Assembly: GCF_000424065.1 (NCBI RefSeq)
Contig: NZ_AUJE01000011.1
Coordinates: 43,110 to 107,109 of the forward strand
DNA from: Selenomonas ruminantium subsp. ruminantium ATCC 12561
Lineage (GTDB): Bacteria > Bacillota > Negativicutes > Selenomonadales > Selenomonadaceae
Direction: 5' to 3'
DNA: 64,000 bases
In this document: piece by piece, positions 24,499-32,615 of the stretch
Position numbering within the stretch: position 1 is the stretch's first letter
Layout: each line of letters opens with the position of its first letter
Translations under genes and position numbers: made by a program
The notes under the pieces: model-generated
The model's database searches: none
What the model was told of the DNA's origin: nothing
What the model saw: only the letters and a program-made list of their open reading frames with translations

Positions 24499-25368
24499 AT
24501 GTATAGAAAAAGCCGGCAGGAGATTGTCGATTTATTTCGGGAACGCAGTGAAAATGGAAAATTATTAACAGGAATCGGCACAGGGATGGAGCAGATAGCA
24601 AAGCATGGGGACCATCTCGGCGCCGATTTTCTTGCGTTCTATCACACAGGACGGCTGCAGCGGGCAGGCCGTAGTATGCTCGCGGGGATGCTTTCCTATG
24701 ATGATGCCAATACCATCGTTCAGGAACTCGGTGATGAAGTGCTGCCTGCTGTGCGTAAAATACCGGTTTTGGCCGGCGTTTGCGGTACAGACCCCTTCCG
24801 CAAAATGACCATGTTTTTGGGGAAACTCAGGGAGCAGGGCTTTAACGGCGTACAGAATTTTCCTACCGTGGGGATTGTCGATGGCCGGTTCCGAGCCAAT
24901 ATGGAAGGCACGAATATGGGCTATCAGGTGGAAGTGGATATGATTCGGTCCGCACATGAACTGGATTTATTTACCTGTCCCTTTATCTTTGATGCCGAAC
25001 AGGGCGAGGCGATGGCCCGTGCTGGTGCTGATATGCTCCTTTTGCACTTTGGCCTGGTGACGAAAAAAGCGCAGGAAAGAGGTGCGGTGCCCTCCCTTGA
25101 AAGTTGCTGCGACAAATTAAGGCAGGTTATGGAAAAGAGCAGAGCGGTACGCCGGGATATTCTGATTGGCTGCTGTGGACAGCAGGTGGATTCTTTGGAA
25201 GGCGCGGCGCAGCTCATGCAGAATATCCCTTCCACAGCCGGGGTATTCACGTTCTTCCCCGGCAAAGGTGAGGAGTCGGAAAAAGGCTTATCGACAAAGG
25301 TGCGGGAATACCGGTCTTTGGATAGAATCAAACGGGCAGCATTGCAGAGAAGGGGGGCGGGCAGATGA
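24499..25368 (+). CDS. PEP-hydrolase-like TIM-barrel protein (COG5564 type)
   Basis: 289 residues matching the PEP_hydrolase/Tm-1-like TIM-barrel family in several motifs: TGIGTGMEQIAKHGDHLGADFLAFYHTGR at the N-terminus, PVLAGVCGTDPF near 95, GFNGVQNFPTVGIVDGRFR near 120, and LLLHFGL near 200. The family's reaction is poorly defined; phosphoenolpyruvate hydrolysis has been described for relatives. Overlaps the next gene, a second barrel fused to an AraC HTH, by ATGA, and lies upstream of the uronate genes. It may make or process a 2-keto-acid signal, which is inference. Start ATG follows AGGTGGGGG. Confidence 0.8.
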   Translation: MYRKSRQEIVDLFRERSENGKLLTGIGTGMEQIAKHGDHLGADFLAFYHTGRLQRAGRSMLAGMLSYDDANTIVQELGDEVLPAVRKIPVLAGVCGTDPFRKMTMFLGKLREQGFNGVQNFPTVGIVDGRFRANMEGTNMGYQVEVDMIRSAHELDLFTCPFIFDAEQGEAMARAGADMLLLHFGLVTKKAQERGAVPSLESCCDKLRQVMEKSRAVRRDILIGCCGQQVDSLEGAAQLMQNIPSTAGVFTFFPGKGEESEKGLSTKVREYRSLDRIKRAALQRRGAGR

Positions 25369-26555
25369 AGGACAACGACAAGGAATTCATCCTCCGCCGG
25401 CTGCGGGCGGAAATCAATGTAGGCGGCCATATCATTGGTGCGGCGGTAGGCTCCGGGATGACCGCCAAACTTGCGGCTATGGGCGGCGCAGATATTCTGC
25501 TGGCCTTATCCGCGGGAAAATTTCGCATTATGGGCCGCAGTTCCCTAAGCAGTTTTTTTTGCTATGGCAACAGCAATCAAATCGTGATGGATATGGGGAA
25601 GCGGGAGATATTTCCCGTGGTGCAGGATGTGCCGCTGCTCTTTGGCCTGATGGCCAGCGACCCTTATGTAAAGCTGTTTGACTATTTGCAGGAAATCAAG
25701 GACAGCGGTTTTGCCGGTGTGGTGAATTCACCAACGCTGGCACAGGTGGATGGCACCTTCCGCGAGGCGCTGGAGGAGGAAGGCAATTCCTATGACAGGG
25801 AAGTAGCCGCCATACGGCTGGCCAATCAGCTGGAGCTTTTGACTATGGCGTTTGTAACCTCGCTGGAAGAAACAGAAAAGATGATTGAAGCCCGGGCAGA
25901 TATCATCTGTTTTCACATGGGGCTGACGGCGGGCGGACTTTTGGGTGCCAAACGCCATTTAAGTATCAGCGAGGCACGGGGACTGGCCGAGAAGATTTTT
26001 GACCTCTGCAAAGCACGCAATCCGGATATCTTGCGGTTCGTTTATGCCGGCCCCGCGAATAAATTGATGGATATGCAGTATCTTTACCGCAATACCAGCT
26101 GTCAGGGCTATATCGGCGGGTCGACATTTGACCGGATTCCCATGGAAGAATCCATCTATGCGGCAGTGAGTTCCTTTAAGAATTACGGTCATCCTGAGGT
26201 GATTGGCAATCTGCGGGAGCGCAGATGGGGGTCGAATCAGTTAGTGGAATCCATGCGGCGCTATATTGAAGAACATTATCGTGATGAAGTAAAATTAGGA
26301 GATATTGCCCTGGTCGCACATATGTCACCTTCTTATATGGGGGCCCGCTTCAAGAAGGAAACCGGGATGAGTTTTACGGAGTATCTGTTGCAGTTCCGTA
26401 TGGGCAAGGCCAGAATTTTATTGGCGGATGGCGAGTTATCGTGCAAGGAAGTAGCGCGGATGGTCGGCTATCAGGATTATGTGCAGTTTTCCAAGATGTT
26501 TCGGAAATACGAAGGCGTGTCGCCAAGCGATGTTCAAAAGAAGAAAACGGAATAA
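25365..26555 (+). CDS. TIM-barrel (COG5564-type) / AraC HTH fusion regulator
   Basis: 396 residues. The N-terminal 275 or so form a second PEP-hydrolase-like barrel (GAAVGSGMTAKLAAMGGADILLALSAG, VPLLFGLMASDP, GFAGVVNSPTLAQVDG, IICFHMGLT). The C-terminal 100 residues are an AraC-type double HTH (YIEEHYRDEVKLGDIALVAHMSPSYMGARFKKETGMSFTEYL and VGYQDYVQFSKMFRKYEGVSPSDV). This replaces the usual cupin sensor with an enzyme-like barrel. Position next to its stand-alone paralogue and before eda-kdgK-kduI-kduD-kdgT suggests it controls uronate catabolism, sensing a keto-acid such as KDG. Function is inference; the fusion is seen directly. Confidence 0.85.
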   Translation: MKDNDKEFILRRLRAEINVGGHIIGAAVGSGMTAKLAAMGGADILLALSAGKFRIMGRSSLSSFFCYGNSNQIVMDMGKREIFPVVQDVPLLFGLMASDPYVKLFDYLQEIKDSGFAGVVNSPTLAQVDGTFREALEEEGNSYDREVAAIRLANQLELLTMAFVTSLEETEKMIEARADIICFHMGLTAGGLLGAKRHLSISEARGLAEKIFDLCKARNPDILRFVYAGPANKLMDMQYLYRNTSCQGYIGGSTFDRIPMEESIYAAVSSFKNYGHPEVIGNLRERRWGSNQLVESMRRYIEEHYRDEVKLGDIALVAHMSPSYMGARFKKETGMSFTEYLLQFRMGKARILLADGELSCKEVARMVGYQDYVQFSKMFRKYEGVSPSDVQKKKTE

Positions 26556-26575
26556 TACAAGCATTTGTTTGACTT

Positions 26576-26621
26576 AGTTGTGTTTATACTATTATAAATT
26601 GGTATAAACACAACTTTTTTT
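26576..26621 (+). terminator. AT-rich hairpin with T tract after the regulator gene
   Basis: AGTTGTGTTTATAC (26576-26589) pairs perfectly with GTATAAACACAACT (26602-26615), then T7. Probably a terminator, but the 14-bp dyad could also be an operator. Confidence 0.65.
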
Positions 26622-26662
26622 CGCATAAAATTCTAAAAAAAGAGGATAAACACATGATAAAG

Positions 26663-26676
26663 ATGTGATAACACAT
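26663..26676. promoter_or_regulatory. Palindrome upstream of eda, candidate operator
   Basis: ATGTG-ATAA-CACAT lies about 90 bp before the eda start. It resembles half-sites of CRP-type operators but the spacing is two bases shorter, so CRP is not supported. A candidate binding site for a local regulator. Confidence 0.35.
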
Positions 26677-26766
26677 TTACTTATGAGTTTAAATCGACTA
26701 AAATAATAGATAACAAAAGGAAAAACAAGTTATTACTGCAGCAGTAATAGGGAAGGACAAAGCATT

Positions 26767-27438
26767 ATGCATGATATTTTTAGAAGATTTAGGGATGTTG
26801 GAATAATCCCTGTAATTGTAATGGAGCATGAGGAACATGCAGAGAAACTGGCCGATATTCTTTGTGACAATGGACTGCCTTGTGCGGAAGTCACTTTTCG
26901 TACAGAGGCAGCTGCCAAGGTGATTGCCGCCATGGTCAAGCATCGTCCGGACATGTTAGTAGGTGCGGGTACAGTGCTTACGGTGGAAGAAGTCGATTTG
27001 GCTGTTGCTTCCGGAGCACAGTTTATCGTCAGTCCGGGGCTTAATCCTACCGTGGTTCAATATTGTCAGGAACACAATATTCCCATGGCACCAGGAACAC
27101 AAACGCCCAGTGAAATGGAACAGGCTATCGGCTTAGGTGTAGATTTTGTCAAATTCTTCCCGGCGGAACAGTCTGGCGGTCTTAACATGATTAAGGCTGT
27201 GGCGGCACCTTACGGGCAGTTGTCCTTTATGCCAACCGGAGGAATTAATGCAGATAATGTTCAGCCCTATCTGCAAAATGACCGGATTGTTGCCTGCGGT
27301 GGGAGCTGGATGGTCAAAGAGTCCTTGATGGAAGCCGGCAACTGGAAGAAAATTGCCAAGCTGGTGCAGGAGGCAGCAGACATTGTCCGCAAAGCCAGAG
27401 GCAAGGATAATCTCGATAAACATTTGTTAGCAAGCTAA
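26767..27438 (+). CDS. eda: KDPG aldolase / 4-hydroxy-2-oxoglutarate aldolase
   Basis: 223 residues; splits 2-keto-3-deoxy-6-phosphogluconate into pyruvate and glyceraldehyde-3-phosphate, the last step of the cluster. Schiff-base lysine in VDFVKFFPAE (about 128), catalytic glutamate in AEVTFRTEAA, phosphate loop LSFMPTGGIN. Length is typical. GGAAGG ribosome site. First structural gene of the uronate operon; kdgK follows by 46 bp. Confidence 0.93.
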   Translation: MHDIFRRFRDVGIIPVIVMEHEEHAEKLADILCDNGLPCAEVTFRTEAAAKVIAAMVKHRPDMLVGAGTVLTVEEVDLAVASGAQFIVSPGLNPTVVQYCQEHNIPMAPGTQTPSEMEQAIGLGVDFVKFFPAEQSGGLNMIKAVAAPYGQLSFMPTGGINADNVQPYLQNDRIVACGGSWMVKESLMEAGNWKKIAKLVQEAADIVRKARGKDNLDKHLLAS

Positions 27439-27484
27439 ACGCATATTAAAAAATATAGAAAGAATATAGAAAGGAATGGTATGG

Positions 27485-28432
27485 ATGGCAGAAGTATTAA
27501 CGATAGGCGAACCGATGGGGCTCTTTATTGCTGAGGAAGCCAAACCGCTCAAAGATGTACAGCAGTTTACCCGCCGGGTCTGCGGTGCGGAAGTGAATTT
27601 CTCCATTGGTCTGGCCCGTCTGGGACATGAAGTGGCTTATGTGTCCCGTGTAGGAGCAGACCCGCTGGGCGAACATATCATTGATTTCCTCAAGGAAAAT
27701 CACATTGATACTGCTTATGTTACGGAAGATGATGAACATCTTACGGGGATGCAGATGAAGGCCAAGACCGAAGATGGCTCCGACCCCATGGTGGTCAACT
27801 ATCGTAAACACACGGCTTTTTCTTACTTTGTTCAGCAGAGTCTGCAGAATATCAACTGGCAGGGCGTAAGACATGTACATGCTACGGGAATTCCGGCGGC
27901 TTTGTCTGAATCCTGCTGTCAGGCACTGGCAAAGTTGATGGAAGAAGCGCATGCACATGGCTGTACCGTATCCTTTGACCCTAATCTGCGGCCGGCACTT
28001 TGGCCGTCGCAGGAAATCATGGTGGATACCCTTAATCGGCTGGCGGCCAAGGCGGATTTGATTCTGCCGGGAATTGGCGAGGGCAGGACGCTTACCGGCT
28101 GCAGTGAACCGGAGCAGATAGCTGACTTTTATTTGCAGCGGGGCGCACAGGCGGTTGTGGTGAAATTAGGCGGCAGCAAGGGGGCTTATACGAAGGAAAA
28201 GAGTGGCAAGTATTTCTTTGCACCGTCCTTTGCCGTGGAACATGTGGTGGATACAGTAGGTGCCGGGGATGGCTTTGCTGTTGGTATCATATCGGCTCTC
28301 TTAGAAGGATTATCACTGCCGGAAGCAGTACGCCGGGGCACGGCGATTGGCGCATTGGCGGTTATGTCTCCGGGGGATAACGAAGGCTTGCCCAACCGTC
28401 AAAAATTACAGCATTTTATGGAGGTCGCATGA
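27485..28432 (+). CDS. kdgK: 2-keto-3-deoxygluconate kinase (PfkB family)
   Basis: 315 residues. PfkB signatures: GAEVNFSIGLARLG near 35-50 and DTVGAGDGFAVG near 257-268 with the catalytic aspartate. Phosphorylates KDG to KDPG, the substrate of the Eda protein encoded just upstream. A start at 27476 is possible, but AAAGGA ends one base before it, so the ATG at 27485 is better spaced. Context (eda, kduI, kduD, kdgT) decides KDG over other sugars. Confidence 0.92.
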   Translation: MAEVLTIGEPMGLFIAEEAKPLKDVQQFTRRVCGAEVNFSIGLARLGHEVAYVSRVGADPLGEHIIDFLKENHIDTAYVTEDDEHLTGMQMKAKTEDGSDPMVVNYRKHTAFSYFVQQSLQNINWQGVRHVHATGIPAALSESCCQALAKLMEEAHAHGCTVSFDPNLRPALWPSQEIMVDTLNRLAAKADLILPGIGEGRTLTGCSEPEQIADFYLQRGAQAVVVKLGGSKGAYTKEKSGKYFFAPSFAVEHVVDTVGAGDGFAVGIISALLEGLSLPEAVRRGTAIGALAVMSPGDNEGLPNRQKLQHFMEVA

Positions 28433-28435
28433 CTA

Positions 28436-29278
28436 ATGGATATTCGTTATTCTGCCAATCAGAGAGATTTTAAGCGTTATACCACAGAGGAGATAAGAAA
28501 AGAATTTTTAATTGAAACACTTTTCGCTCCGGATGAAGTAAAAGCAGTGTACTCGCATGTGGACCGTATGGTCACGTTTGGCTGTATGCCAGTCAATGAG
28601 GCAGTACCTTTAAATAAGGGCATTGATGTCTGGCATAACTTTGGGACGGAATACATTCTGCAGCGCCGCGAAATAGGCATTTTCAATGTAGGTGGTGCTG
28701 GCAGCATTATCGCTGACGGCGTGACTTATGAAATGGGATACAAGGATTGTTTATATATCAGCATGGGTACCAGGGAAGTAACCTTTAGAAGCGTCGATGG
28801 GCATAAGCCGGCAAAATTCTATATGGTATCGGCTCCGGCGCACAAGCCCTGCACCACGAAGTTAATCACCATTCAGGAGGCCAACAAGGTTCCCTGTGGT
28901 GACATGAAGACCAGCAATAAACGGACGATTAATCAGTTCATTCATCCGGATGTGCTGGAAACCTGTCAGCTCTCCATGGGCATGACCTCACTGGAACCGG
29001 GCAGCGTTTGGAATACCATGCCGGCCCATACGCATGAACGCCGCATGGAAGTGTATTTCTACTTTGAGATTCCTGAGGAAGAAGTGGTCTTTCATATGAT
29101 GGGAGAGCCGCAGGAAACACGTCATGTGCTCATGCACAATGAGCAGGCCATCATCAGTCCGTCATGGAGCATCCATGCTGGCTGCGGTACCGCCAATTAT
29201 ACCTTCATCTGGGCAATGGGCGGCGAAAATAAAACCTTTGACGATATGGATAACATCAAGAATACGGAGCTTAGATAA
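28436..29278 (+). CDS. kduI: 5-keto-4-deoxyuronate isomerase
   Basis: 280 residues, cupin-type isomerase that converts 5-keto-4-deoxyuronate (from unsaturated galacturonides) to 2,5-diketo-3-deoxygluconate. Family motifs: HVDRMVTFGCMPV near 42-54, GTEYILQRREIGIFNVGG near 70-87, and the zinc cluster MPAHTHERRMEVYFYFE near 198-214 with a distal His in SIHAGCGT. It begins three bases after the kdgK stop. Strong marker for pectin breakdown products as substrate. Confidence 0.95.
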   Translation: MDIRYSANQRDFKRYTTEEIRKEFLIETLFAPDEVKAVYSHVDRMVTFGCMPVNEAVPLNKGIDVWHNFGTEYILQRREIGIFNVGGAGSIIADGVTYEMGYKDCLYISMGTREVTFRSVDGHKPAKFYMVSAPAHKPCTTKLITIQEANKVPCGDMKTSNKRTINQFIHPDVLETCQLSMGMTSLEPGSVWNTMPAHTHERRMEVYFYFEIPEEEVVFHMMGEPQETRHVLMHNEQAIISPSWSIHAGCGTANYTFIWAMGGENKTFDDMDNIKNTELR

Positions 29279-29294
29279 TAAAAGGGGCATAAAA

Positions 29295-30086
29295 ATGGAT
29301 ATGGACTATTTGAAACAGTTTTCTCTGGAGGGAAAGGTAGCTTTGGTCACTGGCGCTGCTTATGGTATCGGATTTGCCATTGCCAAAGCTTATGCCAAGG
29401 CGGGCGCGAAGATTGCCTTTAACTGCCGCAGTGAGAAGCATATGCAGGAAGCTCTCGCTGCCTATGAAAAGGAAGGCATTGACGTTAAGGGCTATTACTG
29501 TGATGTCACCAAGGAAGATGAAGTGCAGAAAATGGTGGCAGCTATCGAACAGGATTTGGGCGTGATTGATATTCTGGTCAACAATGCCGGCATCATCAAG
29601 CGGATTCCCATGCTGGAAATGACGGCAGAAGATTTCCGGCAGGTGGTGGATATTGACCTGAATGCACCGTTTATTGTATCCAAGGCGGTTTTGCCGGGCA
29701 TGCTCAAGAAAGGGCATGGCAAAATCATCAATATCTGTTCGATGATGAGTGAACTGGGCCGCGAGACGGTATCGGCCTATGCGGCTGCCAAGGGTGGGCT
29801 GAAGATGCTAACCCGCAATATCTGCTCGGAGTACGGCAGCGCCAATATCCAGTGCAATGGCATCGGCCCCGGTTATATCGCCACGCCGCAAACGGCGCCG
29901 CTCAGGACGCCGGGACATCCCTTTAATGAGTTCATTTTGGCCAAAACCCCGGCCAACCGCTGGGGAACGACCGAGGATTTGGAAGGACCGGCCATTTTCC
30001 TGGCCTCGGATGCCTCGAATTTTGTCAATGGTCATGTGCTTTATGTGGATGGGGGGATTCTGGCCTATATTGGCAAGCAGCCGTAA
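29295..30086 (+). CDS. kduD: 2-keto-3-deoxygluconate dehydrogenase (SDR, KduD type)
   Basis: 263 residues, classical short-chain dehydrogenase: TGAAYGIG cofactor motif at 20-27, NNAGI near 97, catalytic Tyr 162 and Lys 166 (YAAAK). Interconverts 2,5-diketo-3-deoxygluconate and KDG, the step between KduI and KdgK. The open frame extends upstream into kduI, but the ATG at 29295 follows a GGGG-containing site and begins with the usual MDYLKQFSLEGKVALVTG-type N-terminus. Confidence 0.93.
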   Translation: MDMDYLKQFSLEGKVALVTGAAYGIGFAIAKAYAKAGAKIAFNCRSEKHMQEALAAYEKEGIDVKGYYCDVTKEDEVQKMVAAIEQDLGVIDILVNNAGIIKRIPMLEMTAEDFRQVVDIDLNAPFIVSKAVLPGMLKKGHGKIINICSMMSELGRETVSAYAAAKGGLKMLTRNICSEYGSANIQCNGIGPGYIATPQTAPLRTPGHPFNEFILAKTPANRWGTTEDLEGPAIFLASDASNFVNGHVLYVDGGILAYIGKQP

Positions 30087-30147
30087 AATGTGTGATGCAA
30101 TGTGATGCTGTATTGTGGAGAGTGGAAGACCTGGTGGGGGTAAAATT

Positions 30148-31143
30148 ATGAAAATATTACAAACAGTTGAACGGATTCCCGGTGGCTTGATGCTTGTCCC
30201 GTTGCTTCTTGGTGCTCTTTGTCATACGTTTACGCCGTGGGCTGGCAAGTATTTTGGTTCTTTTACCAATGGGTTGATAACAGGAACGGTGCCGATTCTG
30301 GCGGTGTGGTTCTTCTGTATGGGGGCCAGTATTAATTATCATTCTGCAGGCGTAGTATTGCGGAAGTCTGGTACCATCGTGTTTACGAAAATCGTTGTCG
30401 CTTGGATTGTGGGCTTCCTCTGTGTTATGTTTATGCCGAAAGGCATGATTCAGGCCGGTTTCTTTGCCGGGCTGTCCACCTTGGCTATCGTTACGGCTAT
30501 GGATATGACCAATGGCGGTCTGTACGCATCCTTGATGCAGCAGTACGGAACCAAGGAAGAGGCTGGCGCTTTTGTCCTGACCTCCATTGAGTCTGGGCCA
30601 TTGGTTACGATGATGATTCTAGGCTCCACGGGTGCCGCATATTTTGAACCCCATGTTTTTGTCGGTGCAGTGCTTCCGTTTGTGGTCGGCTTTGCCCTCG
30701 GCAATCTTGACCCGGAGCTGCGCGCACTGTTCTCTCCCGCAGGCAAGATTATGATTCCGTTCTTTGCCTTTGCTCTGGGGAATACCATCAATTTGGCGGT
30801 TATCGGGGAAACGGGTCTTCTGGGCATTATGCTGGGTCTGTCTGTTATTGTGATTACGGGTATTCCCCTTATCATTGCTGACCGCACGATTGCCGGCGGC
30901 AATGGGGCAGCAGGTCTGGCAGCTTCGAGTACCGCTGGTGCAGCAGTAACCAATCCCCTGATTGTCGGTCAGATGATTCCGGAATTGCAGCCGATTGTGC
31001 CGGCAGCTACGGCCTTGGTTGCTACCAGCGTTGTCGTCACGTCTGTGGTGGTTCCGATTATCACAGCACTTTGGTATAAACGTTTTGGCAAACGGCAGGA
31101 AAAGCAGGAGGAACTGCGGGTCGTAAGCCATCACGCAGCTTAA
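30148..31143 (+). CDS. kdgT: 2-keto-3-deoxygluconate permease
   Basis: 331 residues, about ten membrane segments, KDGT family. N-terminal [26 protein letters not shown] is diagnostic, with [18 protein letters not shown] and [18 protein letters not shown] further on. Imports KDG, and perhaps related keto-uronates, with protons. Start ATG at 30148 after GGTGGGGG; the longer frame from 30115 has no ribosome site. Ends the operon before a terminator. Confidence 0.94.
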   Translation: MKILQTVERIPGGLMLVPLLLGALCHTFTPWAGKYFGSFTNGLITGTVPILAVWFFCMGASINYHSAGVVLRKSGTIVFTKIVVAWIVGFLCVMFMPKGMIQAGFFAGLSTLAIVTAMDMTNGGLYASLMQQYGTKEEAGAFVLTSIESGPLVTMMILGSTGAAYFEPHVFVGAVLPFVVGFALGNLDPELRALFSPAGKIMIPFFAFALGNTINLAVIGETGLLGIMLGLSVIVITGIPLIIADRTIAGGNGAAGLAASSTAGAAVTNPLIVGQMIPELQPIVPAATALVATSVVVTSVVVPIITALWYKRFGKRQEKQEELRVVSHHAA

Positions 31144-31161
31144 ACTTTATAAGTGGTAAAC

Positions 31162-31196
31162 AAAAATCTCCGACAGTTTCATGCCGGAGATTTTTG
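31162..31196 (+). terminator. Terminator of the uronate operon
   Basis: AAAAATCTCCG and CGGAGATTTTT form an 11-bp stem (31163-31195) followed by G and T residues. Confidence 0.88.
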
Positions 31197-31305
31197 TTAT
31201 TTATTAGAGGATTTATGGAAAGTAATAAAGAATATAAATAAATAGTATAAAACATAAGCGATAAACAGCTCTGAGACGGAGAAAACAATTTAGAGGTGAA
31301 CATTA

Positions 31306-32529
31306 ATGGCAGTCCATGTAATCAATGAAGCGAGGCGTTGCCTGCAGTGCAAGAAACCAATGTGTCAGCTGCAGGGGTGTCCCATCGGCACCAATATTCC
31401 GGAAATGATTCGGCTGTTCCTGGACGGTCAGGGAAATGAAGCCGCAGCGATGTTATTTGCCAACAATCCCATGAGCATAATCTGCTCGCTGGTCTGTGAC
31501 CATGAAAGGCAATGCGAAGGCCATTGCATTCAGGGGCGCAAGGGCAGTGCGGTGCAGATTTCCAGCATTGAGCATTATATATCCAATGGTTTCTTTGAGA
31601 AGCTGCAACTGGAAAAACAGCCGCCCAAAGGACAGCGGGTGGCGGTAATCGGCAGCGGCCCTGCGGGGCTGGTGGTAGCGGTGGAGATGGCACAGATGGG
31701 TTATGATGTGACCATCTTTGAGCGCAAGAGCCATATCGGCGGCATGATGCGCTATGGCATTCCGGACTTTCGTCTGCCGCGGTCGATTTTGAGCCGCTAC
31801 AAGGAAAAAATGCGCCTGTTGGGCATCCATATCCGGCCGCATACCACCATTGGCGGAGCTTTGCATTTAGATGATCTGATCAGCGATGGCTATCAGGCCA
31901 TCTTCATTGGTACGGGGACTTGGCGGGCACGGCGTTTGGGCGTACCCGGGGAGAGTTTGGGCAATGTCCATTATGCCATTGATTACCTGCAGAATCCCGG
32001 TGCCTATGCGCTAGGCGAGCGGGTGGCGGTGATTGGCGCCGGCAATTCGGCCATGGATGCGGCCCGTACGGCTTTGCGGCAGGGCAGCCGTTTTGTTACC
32101 ATTTATGCGCGCAGCAATCATGTCACGGCCAGCCAGCGGGAAGTGGATTATGCCATTGCCGATGGTGCCGAATTGGTTTATGGTATGGCGGTGGAGAAGA
32201 TTACGGAACAGGGCCCGGTCTTTATTAAACGGGAATTTTCGGAGGCAGGCGAAATGATTGGTCAGGGGCTGATGGAATTGGCGCCTGCTGACAGCACCAT
32301 TATCGCCGTCAGTCAGCGGGCAAAGGACAAGCTCGTGAACACCACATCAGGGCTTGATGTGAATGATAAGGGATTGATGGCCGTAGATGAACGTGGACAG
32401 ACTACCCGTCCCGGAATCTTTTCCGCAGGTGATGTTGTCACCGGCCCGTGGAATGTAGTGCAGGCTGCCAAAGCCGCTAAGGAAGTGGCCCGGCAAATGG
32501 ATGTTTATTTGCAATCCCTATCAAACTGA
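31306..32529 (+). CDS. GltD-like NAD(P)H oxidoreductase with Fe-S N-terminal domain
   Basis: 407 residues resembling glutamate synthase small subunit. N-terminal cysteine cluster (CLQCKKPMCQLQGCP, then C and CEGHC) for two [4Fe-4S] centres; FAD-binding GSGPAGLVVAVEMA near 115; NAD(P)-binding GAGNSAMDAARTA near 243; C-terminal GIFSAGDVVTGP. No gltB neighbour, so it may serve another partner or act alone, as NfnB, AegA and PreT relatives do. Monocistronic between two terminators. Electron acceptor unknown. Confidence 0.85.
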   Translation: MAVHVINEARRCLQCKKPMCQLQGCPIGTNIPEMIRLFLDGQGNEAAAMLFANNPMSIICSLVCDHERQCEGHCIQGRKGSAVQISSIEHYISNGFFEKLQLEKQPPKGQRVAVIGSGPAGLVVAVEMAQMGYDVTIFERKSHIGGMMRYGIPDFRLPRSILSRYKEKMRLLGIHIRPHTTIGGALHLDDLISDGYQAIFIGTGTWRARRLGVPGESLGNVHYAIDYLQNPGAYALGERVAVIGAGNSAMDAARTALRQGSRFVTIYARSNHVTASQREVDYAIADGAELVYGMAVEKITEQGPVFIKREFSEAGEMIGQGLMELAPADSTIIAVSQRAKDKLVNTTSGLDVNDKGLMAVDERGQTTRPGIFSAGDVVTGPWNVVQAAKAAKEVARQMDVYLQSLSN

Positions 32530-32577
32530 ATTTTTTTTATATGTGGTATGGATGACAGGTTTTTGAATCTTTGAAAA

Positions 32578-32615
32578 ACAAGAACCGCTCATGAACGTCA
32601 TGGGCGGTTCTTGTT
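32578..32615. terminator. Bidirectional terminator between the GltD-like gene and recQ
   Basis: CAAGAACCGCTCATGA pairs with TCATGGGCGGTTCTTG with one mismatch; A and T tracts lie on the outer sides. Confidence 0.88.

Noticed and set aside
26663..26676. CRP/CcpA operator before eda
   Set aside because: The half-sites are four bases apart rather than six and the dyad lacks the CcpA cre pattern.
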